The translations under genes and the position numbers were made by a program. Shown in pieces: positions 12,001 to 25,302 of a stretch of DNA of 64,000 bases. Source of the stretch: Salticus scenicus (taxonomy: Eukaryota > Arthropoda > Arachnida > Araneae > Salticidae); the NCBI GenBank assembly GCA_963930645.1, contig OZ005650.1:61942718-62006717 (forward strand), in the 5' to 3' direction. Numbering within the stretch: the first letter of the stretch is position 1; the number at the start of each line of letters is the position of its first letter. The notes under the pieces are model-generated. The model had not been told where the DNA came from. It saw nothing but the letters and a program-made list of their open reading frames with translations, and searched no databases.

Positions 12001-15000
12001 TTGAGCTACATTATTTTGCTAATGAGTTGCCCCAGCAAACAATGCTTTTATAGAATAAACTTATTTTCAAGTATATGTAATAAGTTTGTCTGTTTTTTAA
12101 GCACTTACGACTATTTTAATTATAATTAATATGATATTTAATGTAAGATTTATTGTTCTGATTTTGTTTATTGTGTGTACGTGTATGCAATTCAGGTTTA
12201 ACATTATTTTTATTATTGAAAAATTTATATTGCGTCAGTTACCTAATACCACTTTTGAGAGGGAGGGGGGGGGGGGGATTGTGAAAAGTTCAGCCTTTTT
12301 TTCTGTAAGCTTGTACCATGTCAGGAGTTTGGAAAAGTTCTAATTTTAGCCACCCAGATTACACACATTCGCAATAATTGTTAAATTAGTACTCGTTTTC
12401 GAAAAATTTATTTTTCACATTTGTAATTTTTATTTTCTAGAAGGAAAGAAAAAAAAGAGCAAAAAATGCACTTTTTTTTTTTTTTTTAAACTCAAAGTAT
12501 TAAATATTACAAAAAATCAATTTTTTAAAAAAAGTACTAATTTAACAGATGTGAATTTTCTGAGTGTGAAAACAGAATTTTAAAATATACATTAGGTAAT
12601 GAGTTATTGTGGAGACAAATTTTTCCCGTAGAATAACATGGGCCTTTGCTCTTGGGGAGATAAGGTATTGTCCACAACCTGTTTCAAAGCAGACAGAAGA
12701 ATGAATGTTTCATGGCCACATCCCTAATTTGAGAATTAAAAATACTAATTAGTGGTTTTTCAAAAGATTCATTTCCAAAGATTACCTGCTGTCAATTCTT
12801 TCGATTTTTTCATACCACTATTACAAAATAGTTATCTTTGTCTTGTTTCGTTGCAGAATTTTAATCTTTAAAATTAATTTTTCTTAAGAAATAATGGCGT
12901 GGAAAAATCGAAAAAAATTGGCAACTATAGTTTACCAAAATTCATAAATATATGCATTCACATCTAGACAACAGTAATGTAAATTTTCAAAATATTAGAT
13001 TAGAAGGAGAAAGAATTATTCTATAAGCTATCAACGTATAATATGTATCAATAAAATTTATCAGTTGTATGAGAGTAATATAATAATTATGCTTAAAAAA
13101 AAGACAATGTGAGATACTCCTTACAGGAACTTGTACGAAGTTTTTAAAAGACAACTCGGAAAAGATAGCATAAAGTTTAGCGAATAAAATTATACTTTAT
13201 TTACATTAATTATTAAACTTACTGTTTAAGAAACATTGTAGAATGTCAAAAATTCGCACAGCTTAGGACCATAGATTGTGTGGATTTTAGGATTTAGTGG
13301 ATTTTAGAATCCATAAAATATTGATTATCATTTTAAATAATAAAAGCAGAATATACGTCTATCACATATTGCATTAATTCTACAGTAAATATTTTGGAAT
13401 TCGAGTTTCTAAATAAAGCTTAAAACAACAGAATTCTTGGTTAACAAAATTCATGTGTTATGTTGACTTGTAATGGCATTGTGGAATTTGAGCCAGGCTA
13501 TATCATATGTTATACATTATAAGACCCATTATCCGGAATTCCAAAATCCAAAATCCTTTTAGATTTTTTTTAACGGTTTAAAAAATATTTTATAATTAAA
13601 AACAAGGGGGGGAGGGGGAAATCACCCTAAAAGAAACTATCAAGTATTTTGAAAATTGGATATTAAAGCAGAATTTCTTTTTCTTGGGAAATAGTCAGGG
13701 TTGTTTGACATACAGGAAATACCTGTAATTCGCAACTGGCCACAAAAATTTTTGGATTTTTATTTGATGATCGATTTACAGGGATTTTAATTTCTCAAAA
13801 AGACAGTTTTGTTTTCAAAAGGTAAAGTGATAAAGAAAATTTTAAAAGATTTTTTTTTTTTCTTTTAGCGTTCTACTCTTATGATACAGTCAGTATTCAC
13901 ATTTATAGGCAATGATAATGAAACGGTGATGCTACTGATGGCAAAACAGCATAGGCAGTAATGTGCATGTGTACATGTTAATACAATATTATAATTGTAT
14001 TAGATTTTTACAAATTTTTTACTCCCGGCTTCGTATTATATGCACATTTTGAGAGTTGTAGAACACGATTTAACTATTTTTAGAAAATTTCTGCCCATGC
14101 GTATTAAATATTTTGTGGCAGCTGTAGTGGAAGAACTAACACACAAAATTTCATAAAAAATTATATGTAGCTGCACCTAGATGTAAGTTAGTGTCTATCA
14201 ACTATTGAGTTATGTTTTATAATTCAATGAAATCAATCATGGAAAAAAGACCCAAAATCCGGAATACTTCTGGTCCCATAGGTTCTGGATAATGGTTTCT
14301 ATTCTGTATATATATATACAGACATGGTGCAAGCATACAGAAAAAAAGGCTGAACTTTTCACGACACCCCCCCCCCTTCTCAAAAATGGTATCAGGCAAC
14401 TGACACAATATTAATTTTTCAATAATAAAAATAATGTTAAATCTGATTGCATACATGTACACATAATAAACAAAATCGGAGCAATAAATCTTATATTGAA
14501 TATCATATTAATTATAATTAAAATAGTTGTAAGTGCTTAAAAAACAGGCAAACTTATTACATATACTTGAAAATAAGTTTATTCTATAGAAGCATTGTTT
14601 GCTTGGGCAACTGATTAGCAAAATAATGTAGTTCAAGTTCATTAGGAAAATGCAGTTGAAGTGCTATTTCTTTTTCATTTTATCCAAGTTTGAATTTGAC
14701 ATTTCTTGAAAGCCAATCACATAGAAATTGCTAATAATATGTTGCACAAATTCAGGCTGACCCCCCCCCCCCCCCTCCCTTACACATGTCCAAAAAGTTT
14801 TAATGTGGATTTGCATTGATCCCAAGGATAATAATTTTCAAGCTTAAAAAGGCTGAAAAGTAACATGTCTGTATATATAAACAATTTTCCCCCCCTCAAA
14901 TTTAGATGACATCTATTCACACATAGTTTTTTAAACTACACTTGAACTTATGTACAAGGTGATTCTAAACCCAATGTACAAACTTTTAAGGGAGGTATAG

Positions 15001-18000
15001 CACATCATAAGAATTAAAATTTGCATAGGAACCTATGATCGCAAACATCATTTTAACCCTTTAAAAACTGGATGTTTTGGGTTAATTTTTAACATACAAA
15101 TGGTCGTGACTTTTGTATATGCATTTTAACTAAACGTTTTTAGATGTTAATGTTTGCATAAAAAGTGGTGATATTTCAATATTACATTCAACATAACGTT
15201 TAGTTAAAAATGCAATTTACAAAAGTCACGTCTATAACTGAGGTTTACTGTTAAAAATTAACCAAAAACATCCAGTTCATAAGTAGGGTTAAAATGAAAT
15301 TTCCTGCCATGAGTTCCTATGCAATTTTCAATCCTTATGATGTACCGTACCTCCCCTAAAAGTTTGTACATTGGGTTTTGAAATACCTTGTATATCATTG
15401 AGCTTTTCTTTCCTTGTTTTGTAACACAAATTTTTTGTTCTAAGAATTTAAGTTAGTTCTGCCTTCAACAAATAGCAGTTTTAAAAATAAGTTTATGTTA
15501 TTGTATACCTCATTAGTATCATTATCAACATAATTTATTTTTGATGCATTTAATGTACTGTCAATAATTTAACTATATGTAACATTTTGGTCTGTCAGTT
15601 CATCTGAATGATAAATCCTCTCTACAGTATGATCTCTCCCTCTAAAACTAATTCCCCAGTTATGGCGACTTTTTCAAAAGAATGTAATTATTTTGCTCTT
15701 GCCGAATTACATGAAACTGAAGATGCTACCACCACCTTCTTTGTTAGAGAAAAAGGATTTTTGCCACACATTATGCCATTCATTTACAAGTATGGCCTAG
15801 GTAACTAAGGGCCGTGGTAGCCCAGTTGGTAGAGCACTGGACTCGTAATTGGAAGATTACGGGTTCGGTGCTCGAGCCGGCCAAAGACCGTCGTGTACAC
15901 TAATGGTGACTGATGCACGTAAAATCTGTCATGTATGCAATGTTCTCCATGTTCCCATCAAAAATTATACCTCTGGGGGTCACCGAAGCGGGAGAGCCAT
16001 CCCTTCATGGAGGATCAAAATTTTGATGGCATGTCTCCAGACCACCTCTAGGGGTGAGTCCCAGACCATTGCCAATTGCGCAGCACTAGTTCAACGTAAA
16101 ACCCATCCATCCATCCTAAGTAACTAAATTCCAAGATTCGAGCTACAAGGTTGGTCTTTTACATTAAAAAAAATTATTATAAAATTAGAGCAACCAGATT
16201 TTTTTAATATTTATTCAGGGTTCCCATGGGTCAGGGAATATGAAATTACTGAAAAATGTCAGGGAAAATTGTAAATATTGCTCAAAAACCTGGAAAAATG
16301 ATGATATAAATCTTGAAAATGCTTTTTGATCATTCAATTTATATTTCAAGTCACGTTACTATATTGTCTTTTATGTCGCAAGTTATGTTCTGTTTTATAC
16401 TGTGAGCTATTTTTTATGTCGCAAACCAAATTTTGTGACTGGAATTTTCTAAAAATAAACCTGGAAAATTCAGGGAATTTTATTTTTCAAATTGAGTGGG
16501 AACCCTGTTATTGAATTTGAGGACAAATATAGCAGTGTCCACGAATTTCGAGGACAAAATAAATAAGCCACTTTAAATAAGGAAAGTGCAGGTGACGTCA
16601 TGCACAAATTCAGGGCAAAATATTGGAATTTCCATCAATACAGGTTGTCCTTTTGCCACTCGTGAGTGGTAAAGATTGATTGGCGGCATGTTTGTTTGTA
16701 AACATGCCCTTTCCTTATTGTAAAATGTTAGTAATTTTTATACATAAAATACCTGAAAGAACTTATTTATTATACATATGATAAATTATTCTAATAAAAC
16801 ATTAATAACTTTATAACCGGCATCATCAAATATGTCCAAATTTTTTGGGGACGAAGTTAGTTCTCGAGGATGTCTGGTGAGCCTACATAAAATACGAGTA
16901 CAGTATCTACATTCAAAATATTTTTTAAAAAATCGGATTTGTAATTTTACTAACTTATTTATAGTAAATTTCATTGTTTGTATCTAACAAGCTGTACGGT
17001 TTTCAGATTTTGTCAGATTTCAGATTCTGTAATATACTGATATTTGAAACGATGCTTTAAAGTGGATAACAAAGTATCACTAAGATTCAGACAATTAGAT
17101 TAAGATGCTTTTATATATAAATTATTTTGTTCTGAATTTGTACAGAGTGCTACTTACCAGAAAAAAATACTATTTTGGTATCTATAGGTCTCTGATACAC
17201 TGCATCCACATACTGTAATTCCTCATCATCCCATAGTCGATTGATCTCGACAGGATAATCTTTTTTCATTAGACCTTGATTTTCGAATCTCCAAAAGTAC
17301 TAAAAGAAAAATAATGAACATTAAGTAATTACATTAAACGATTTAATAACTGTAAATTTTACAACTATGTATATATACAGATGCAGTATACTCTCAAAAA
17401 TCTGCACATGTTAAAACAAAGGGTTTTGCGGATTTCTGAATTTTGCAGATTTTAGAATAATTTCTTTTACTTACACCTTAGAACCTCATTTGAGTAGCAA
17501 ATCTTTAGGAAACAATTTATATGTTATATATACAATGCAGAAATAAAGTGTGCCTAATAAAAGTACAAATATTTCATGAAATTTTAATTTGAAGAACAAT
17601 TTTTATACACTTTATTATAGTTGCAAGTTATCTAGATTTTTGAAAAGTCTAATCAATAGTAGTTTAAGTAAGAATATTCATATATATTTATTTTCCTATA
17701 ACCTCAAAAAAAGTCAGCAATTCTTGGTCAATCACATAAGTTTGTGTTATGAGAAAGTTTGAATATGAACTGTCTTTCTCTTTCTTTCTCTTAATTAATG
17801 ATTAATTTTTGGATAATTATGTATAATTAAAATTATCATTTTCTCCTCTGTAACATGCTGAGTGATTGCTGATTCACCAGTTCAACTTAATAATTGATTT
17901 ATCTCCTAAAACAGCTAAATTTTTTTAACCCACTAATCAAGAAATCAGTTGTGACAATGTTTGTTTACATTGCAAATGATATGCAGATTTCAGAGAATTG

Positions 18001-21000
18001 CGAATTTTAGCGTTGCGGATATTTGAGAGTTGACTGTATAATAATAATAATAATTATTATTATTATTATTTACTTACTTTCACTTTAAAATCCTAATTTA
18101 CTAATCTTAAAATTATTAGGTTTTTTTGGAGTGACAAATTGTTTGTGGATACTTTCGAAATTGTAAAATTATTACGGACCGTAAGGCGCACGCAAATATG
18201 CACTGCTGAAGGCAGTAGGAAGCCAGCTCGATAATTACACCAATGATTTTTAGGACAGAGGACTATTAGTTTCAATCTGGATTTTTTGTAGACCAGTTTT
18301 GTGTAATACCAAAATAAATTAGAAATATCAGTCCTATCGTTACAAATTCAGTACCAAATGAAAGGTGTGATTTTTCTGAATCCAGGGGTATAAATAGTCT
18401 TTCGACACGAAAATTAGATTTTTTAAAATTAACTAAAGTATGAAATTAAGGTGACAACACTTAATTTTAATTCATTTCAGTCATTTTAAAAAGTACGTGG
18501 CACAGTTTTATGGCCAAAAAAGAGATAAAAAATAAACTTTAGAAAGACTGAAGTGTAAAGGCTGATTTTTCACATAGTTGGTATGAAAAATCAGCTTTCA
18601 CACTCCAATCTTTCGAAATGAATTTTCATGGTTGATGTATTATTGAATATAATTTCTAATTAAAAAATAAAAATTTTACAGATTGAAATTAATAGTCCTC
18701 CATACTAAACTAAATTCTGTCTTTGACAGAATTTTTAATGTTTTTTTTAGGACGGAGGACTAGATTCAATCCGGATTTTTTGTAACCGGATTGAATCCAG
18801 TTTTGTAGACCAGTTTTCTGTAACACCAAAATAAATTAGAAATGTCAATCCTGTCGTTACAAATTCGGTATCAAATGAAAGGGGCGAATCCAGAAGTGCA
18901 AACAGTTTTTCGCATGACAATTAGATTTTTTAAAATTAACTAAAGTATGAAATTTAGGTGGCAACACTTTACTTTAATTCATTGCAGTCATTTTAAAAAG
19001 TATGTGGCCCAGTTTTACGGTCAAAAAATGAGATAAAAAATAAATTAAAATAAAAAGTTTTACATATTGAAATTAATAGTCCACCGTGCTAAATTAAATT
19101 CTGTCTTTGACAGAATTTTTATTTATATATTTATGTAGGGCTAGATTTAAAATATTACTTGTGGAAATAAATTTTGTACTTTTAAATGTGCATGGTTTCT
19201 TTACGGTGATCTAGTCAGACGAAAACAGAAGATTAAAGTGTTTTTTTTTAAATTTTTTTCTGACGTATAAAATTATAGTGATTCGTTAAGAGGGTCGAAC
19301 TTGAATGGAGCTCATTTTTCCCCAATCAGAAATGATTTATTTTATTAGGACTGAGGGCCTATTAGTCTCAATCTGGGATTTTTGCGTTGTCGATTTCGAT
19401 AGTTGGACATTTGTCGAAATCTAAAATTTATCGAAAATATAATTGAATAATTTGAAAGCGATGTTATAATTTGAAAAAAAAAAAAAAACTAATAGTCCTC
19501 CGTCCTAAACTAAATTCTGCTTTTGCCAGAATTTCATCAAAATCTTTTTTTTATTATTATTATTGAAAGAAAAGAAAATTAATAATAATCAGTATCTTTA
19601 CAAGCGATATCGAAAAAGTTTTTTTTAATAATTTTGAATTACGAAATAAAAAGTGCGCGTGAAATAATATGAAATAAAAATAAGTAAAAAAATGAATTTG
19701 ATGATTTAATGTTTTTGTTTTTCGGGGGCTGCTCATGCATATAAAAAATGCGTATGGAGCTCATTTTTCCCCAATCAGAAATGATTTATTTTATTAGGAC
19801 TGAGGGCCTATTAGTCTCAATCTGGGATTTTTGCGTTGTCGATTTCGATAGTTGGACATTTGTCGAAATCTAAAATTTATCGAAAATATAATTGAATAAT
19901 TTGAAAGCGATGTTTCAAGAAGGAAGCGAAATAAGTATTGAGTTATATTACGATAAATACGATATATAATATGATACGATATATTAGACCTATCGTCCAG
20001 GGTTAGTAGGCATTTTCGTTGAAAGAAATAGTTTGTTCGTTCGGTGCAACTTGCACATTAGTTCCGTGAGGTACAACTTTCACATTAGTCCCTTGCTTGA
20101 GGTACAACTTTCACTTTAGTCCTGTCAGGTATAACTTGCACATTAGTCCTTTAAATATAGTTTTATTTATTTAATTTTTTTATTTTTAAAAATTAATGAG
20201 TGATTCATTTAAAAATAGCGACTCTCTAGCGTATCTGCACACCTGAAAGCAGTGGGGAAGGAGTTTTTCCCGATCAGAAAAGATTTTTTAAAATTTATTT
20301 TTATTTTATTATTATTATTTTTTCCCCCTGACTTACAAGAAATAGTTATTAGTTTTCAAATAGTGACTCGCTAGCGGACGAAGCTCGCTAGTTCTTTTTA
20401 ATAAAATTTATAAATGTGAGAAAATCTAGTGGTTAGACTTAAACTTAATTCTTAATTAGTCATTATTTCACGACAAATTATTTGTAGTATTTTAGTTTTT
20501 AATATTCTTACTGAAAAGTAAGTTTTAAAGTATAGTATTTTAAGTTGAAATATAACGCTGAAATTTCGTATAGGTTTTAAGGCCATGTTATTCGATGGCA
20601 GATATTTTCAAAAGTGTAAAATTATTAGGAGAGGTGGGAAGTGTGTGTGTGTGTGGGGGGGGGGGGGTCCTAAGGCGCAATATATATGATATATATATAG
20701 AAATACAGTTGGGCAGTTCAAAATTGGTACATGTAGGTTTCTGGGGTCTTATGCGGATATTTTTGAAAGTGTAAAATTCTTAGGAAGGGCGGAAGGGGCA
20801 AAAAAAATAAAAAATTGAGTTAGACCATTCAAAATTGGTACATATTGGTTTTTGGGGCCCACAAATCCAATGCGGATATTTTCGAAAGTGCAAAATTATT
20901 AGGAGGGGAAGGAATTGGGGGCAAAAAATAGAAAAAGAGCTAGACAGTCCAAAATTGGTAAGTATAGGTTTTTTGGGCCAACAAATTGATTGCAGATATT

Positions 21001-24000
21001 TTTGAAAGTGTCTAATTATTACGAGTGGCGGAAAGGAACCTACAAGTCGAATGAGAATATTTTCGAAAGTGTAAAATTAGGAGGGGCGGGAAGGATGGGG
21101 GCAAAGAGAAAAAAAAATAGAAATAGACCGTCCAAAATTGGTAGTATAGGTTTTTAGACCCTGCAAATCGAATGAGGTTACTTTCGAAAGTGTAAAATAT
21201 CTAGGAAGGGGAGGCGGAGGGGCAAAAAAATAAAAATACAGTTAGACCGTACAGAATTGGTGCGTATAGGTTTTTGGAGCCTACAAATAGAATGAGGATA
21301 TTTTCGAAAGTGTAAAATTATTACGAATGGAATTATTACGAATGGCCTACAATTCGAATGAGGATATTTTTGAAAGTGTAAAATTTTTAAGAGGGGTGGG
21401 AAGGGGGGGGCCAGAGAGCAAAAAATTAAAAATAGTGTTAGACTGTACAGAATTCATACGTATAGGTTTTTGAAGTCTACAAATAGAATGAGGATATTTT
21501 TGAAAGTGTAAAATTATTACGAAGAGCGGGAAGGGGGCAAAAAACTAGATATAGAGTTAGACCGTTAAAAATTGACACATATAGGTTTTTGTAGCCTACA
21601 AATCGAATGCGGATATTTTCGAAAGTGTAAAATTATTAGAAAGGACAGGAAGGGGGTGCGAAGGGACAAAATTGTAGAAATAGAGTTAGAGCGTTGAAAA
21701 TTGGTATAATTAGATATTAAGGCCCGATAAATCGATTGCAGATATTTTCGAAAGTGTAGAATTATTAGGAGTGACGAGAAGGGTGGGTGAAAGAAATACG
21801 CGCGTGTTTTTACTCTGCCGCAGGTAGTGGGGACACAGACCGATGATTCCACCGATGAGAGAAAAACTGCCGTAGGCAGTAGGGACCAGGAATAAATTTA
21901 TTCCCGATCGTAAATGTTTTTTTTTTTTTTTTTTCAAATTTTATTTTTTTAACTTATGAAAAATAAATGAGTTATAAATATTAATAAGTGATTCATTAAC
22001 TATAGTAATTTATTTAATAATATTTGCGTGTGCGCAATGTGCAGGGGTCTGTGCTGCCGAAGGCAGTGGGGACCCGGCGCAAGTTTTTACCCAATCCGAA
22101 ATGAGATTTATATATATATATATATATATAATTTTTTTCTTAAGAATGAAAGTTTATGAGTGATAATATGCAATTTTGAGAATTCAATAATTATAGTGAT
22201 TCATTTAAAAATAGTGACCCGCTAGCGGGCGAAGCTCGCTAGAATTCTTTTTAATAAAATCTGCAAATGTGAGAAAATCTTGTGGTTAGACTTAATTAGT
22301 CATTATTTTGTGACATATTATTTAATTATTTGTATTTTAGTTTTTAATGTTCTTACTGAAAAGTAAGTTGACAAATTTAATCAAATTTGTAAGTATTTTA
22401 AAATTATATTTCAAATCTTTGATATTCTTCATTTTTTACTTACTCCTCTGTATACATAAGAAAAAGTATTAGATACGTGCAAATTTTCAAACTCCGGCTT
22501 TCGATGGATTGGATTGGAGGTATTAAGGCCGATTGAATACACTAGGGTCCTAGGCCTGAGGGGAAGTGCCCTCCGTGGGAGATCTTTCTAAGAGGTCCTA
22601 GCCCGTATTTACGAAAGTTTCGGAGAAAACCACGGAAAACGCCGAACATCTAGGCCAAAGAGGGCAACCTGGGATCGAACCCAGCACCTCACGTCTACCA
22701 GCTTTGAGCGCAGGACCGCTCGGCCGCTCCCGGTTTTCGATGGATTCACATGTTTTTAGATACCCAGATGATTTGACCATTTTTAGAAAGTGTCTGCCTG
22801 CGTATATAAAAAATTTTGTGGACGCTGTATCTCACGAACCAAACTTGGTATTTAATTGGACTATGACCTAAACTGGTGCTGATTATATTTGGGTTTCAAT
22901 CGTTCAACAAGTGACGCTGTCTTCTCATATTTTCAAAATTTTTATCATGACAGTATAGGACAAAATTTCGTACAAATGTACGTAATGAGAATTACTTTTA
23001 ACGAATGATTGGGGAATTTAAATATGTATATTAATAATACGTAATAGTGAATTAGAAAAAAAAAAAAAAAAAATGTGTTTATGTAGAAGAATCTCCTTTC
23101 TCATACGATGTGAATTTCCAATATGGATACCTTTCAAAAGAACTCGTCAATACCTTTAAAACGAATGGTTGAACCATGGATCTGTGAAAATTAAAAAAGA
23201 AATATACATATATGGATGTTTTTCCTTTAAAAAATAATAAAAAGCATTTCCTGAATTATTGTCACAAAATTGAGTTTCTTTCGCGATTAAGTACTATTAT
23301 ACTTCTGTGAGATGAAAATCGTCTGCATTCCTCATGGGAAAATAATTTCATTAAATAATTTGTACTGGGTGACTTTGTATAAGAAAATGTAGAAGAAAGC
23401 CTTGTGATGGCTACAACATACTAGCTGAATTGTAAAAATGGTTTATTGTTTGCAAAACGACAATATGTGGTCACTTTTAAATAAAAGCCACAAATTATCT
23501 GGATTTAAGAAAAAAAAAAAAAAACTTTTGGCATTTTTTAAATGTACGGAATAGTGTGAACTGTTAACATGATTTTCACAAAATATGAACGGGCTGACTT
23601 TCGAATAGCTGCAGCTAAGTAAAACATTAAAGCATATTCTGTTTTAATTAAAAATTAGAATAACCATGAAGAAGGTGAAAAAAGATTCAGTGAATCGCTT
23701 TCAAGAAACAGAAAACTACCTTGTTTGGAATTGTTCTCGGCTGAGTCATTTTTTAAAAAGTAACTTGGCCTTACTCTTCTAGACTGGCCTTGTTTTGACG
23801 CGACATACCTGTACAATATTAACAAACAATATGACAATTCCGTTCTGAATAAATCGTGATGTGAGGTAAAGTTGAGTGACTTCTGTTAACATAGAAAAAT
23901 CTATTCTCAATAGTAATATTAAATACATGTACAAGGTTAATTATTCCATACATGGATTTCCTAAAGAGAAATTTCAGACACGCATCGTTAATCTGAGTTA

Positions 24001-25270
24001 AACAATCTGGCGAGGTACTTACACTACTTTCTCTTACTCTGCATTATTATAGACTTATTATAAAGGTGGTAGATACGAAATCTGTATTTGAACATTTACA
24101 TTATACTCAAATAGAACAATTTCATTTTTTTTTTTAGTTCCCCATCATACTATAGGTATGGGGAACTTAGGTAATCGTGAAAATTTTCGACCTCGTTTTT
24201 TTTTTTTTTTTTTTTTTTTTTACTTCTTTACGCGTTTTCAGGTGTGAGGATTCCGAAAATGACAAAATTTGTATGGTGTCCGTCTGTAGGGTGTTTGTTA
24301 GTGTGTCAGTCCGTTAGTATGTTAGTCTGTGTACACGATATCTCAAGAATAAATTGTCGCAGAGAAGTCAGATCAGGTTTAAAATATTACTTTGGACACC
24401 GGCAAGAACCCTATTCATTTGCAACATTCGAAATACAAAACTTCGTAAGTTGTTAAAAATTTATGATTTTCTTAACATGGGAGAATAGGGCAAAATTTCA
24501 CTTAAACGTGCGTTAAATGGAAAATTTTTACTGTAAAAATGTCAGACAAGTTTTAAAATATCAGTTTTGATGCCGGAATGAACACCAGTAACTATGAACA
24601 TGCTAATTTGAAAATTTCACAAGTTATTAGAAATTTACGAATTTCTTAACACGGCAGAATAGGGCAAAATTTCACATGAACGTCAATTTTTATGGATATT
24701 TTTACCGTTAAGATGTCAGGCTACTTTTGAAATATTATTTAGGATACCAACATGAATATCATTGACTATGAATTTTCCAATTTAAAAAATTCTTAAGATA
24801 GTTAGAATTTACGATCTAACCCTTGACGATAGCCTCGGGGCCAATGGGCCCGACCATTCCCCAGCTTCGATTACTTTTCCTTGTCTATTTTGACCTTTCT
24901 ATTCCTTCCGGTGTTAGCCTTTTTTCCCCCACATACCTGACAATATACATACAGTTTCTTAACAATATACTACATATATTGTTACTATATATATATTTTG
25001 TTTGATAGATGGATATTTCGTTTACGCAGGGGTAAAAAATCCGCATTTCAAAATGGATTATTAAAACTCTTCACGTATCTTAATGAAATTCTATTTCCTT
25101 CTTGTTAAACGAGTCTGTTTGGTCTCGCCCGCCTAGCTATCGATGTTTTCAAATGAACCGTGATTTGTCACATTCGACAAATCAAAAACAGTGGTCAAAT
25201 GTCATGATAAATACTCAATAATGAAAAAAAAAAAAAAAAAAAAAAAAAAAAGATTATTTAAAGTTTAACT

Positions 25271-25302
<32 letters not shown>

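Larger units (their letters stand above)
13245..17035. mobile_element. Large pogo/Tigger-like copy broken up by later insertions
   Basis: The left end (TGTAGAATGTCAAAAATTCG) and right end (near 17030) resemble the ends of the 742-bp element at 3582-4323. Internal blocks at 14900-14950, 15395-15600 and 16786-16990 align in order with that copy, including a minus-strand start MKFTINKL at 16974. Insertions inside are about 13524-14300, 14318-14872, 14953-15392, 15809-16115 and 16216-16507. A 66-codon open stretch at 15608-15808 has no recognisable homology. Confidence 0.5.
10011..17157 (-). other. MMP intron 4 (7147 bp)
   Basis: The donor is GTAAGT after 17158 and the acceptor TTTCTACAG before 10010. 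Most of it is repeats, listed separately. At about 10440-10545 there is a single decayed arm of the foldback family (AATGTTATTCTATGGAAAAT). The stretch 10550-11100 shows nothing I recognise. Confidence 0.85.
18130..20391 (+). mobile_element. Helitron-like non-autonomous element(s), 3' end at 20391
   Basis: The 3' end GCGGACGAAGCTCGCTAG followed by T matches the CTRR-T type of Helitron end and parallels 22242 and 39371. Internal modules repeat: about 18245-18545 and 18750-19050 are two copies (AATTAGATTTTTTAAAATTA, CATTTTAAAAAGTA), also present at 35330-35480 inside the better-defined element. No 5' end and no Rep/helicase coding were found, so the left boundary is approximate. Confidence 0.5.

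Noticed and set aside
15809..15882. tRNA-Thr gene
   Set aside because: It is followed by a SINE body and ATCC tail and flanked by 12-bp target duplications; related copies share the body.
20043..20153. Telomere-like or satellite array
   Set aside because: Only four diverged units, no telomeric motif.
22640..22734. tRNA-Leu/Ser gene on the minus strand
   Set aside because: It is the head of a SINE with exact 12-bp duplications, and the stems do not close as in a functional tRNA.
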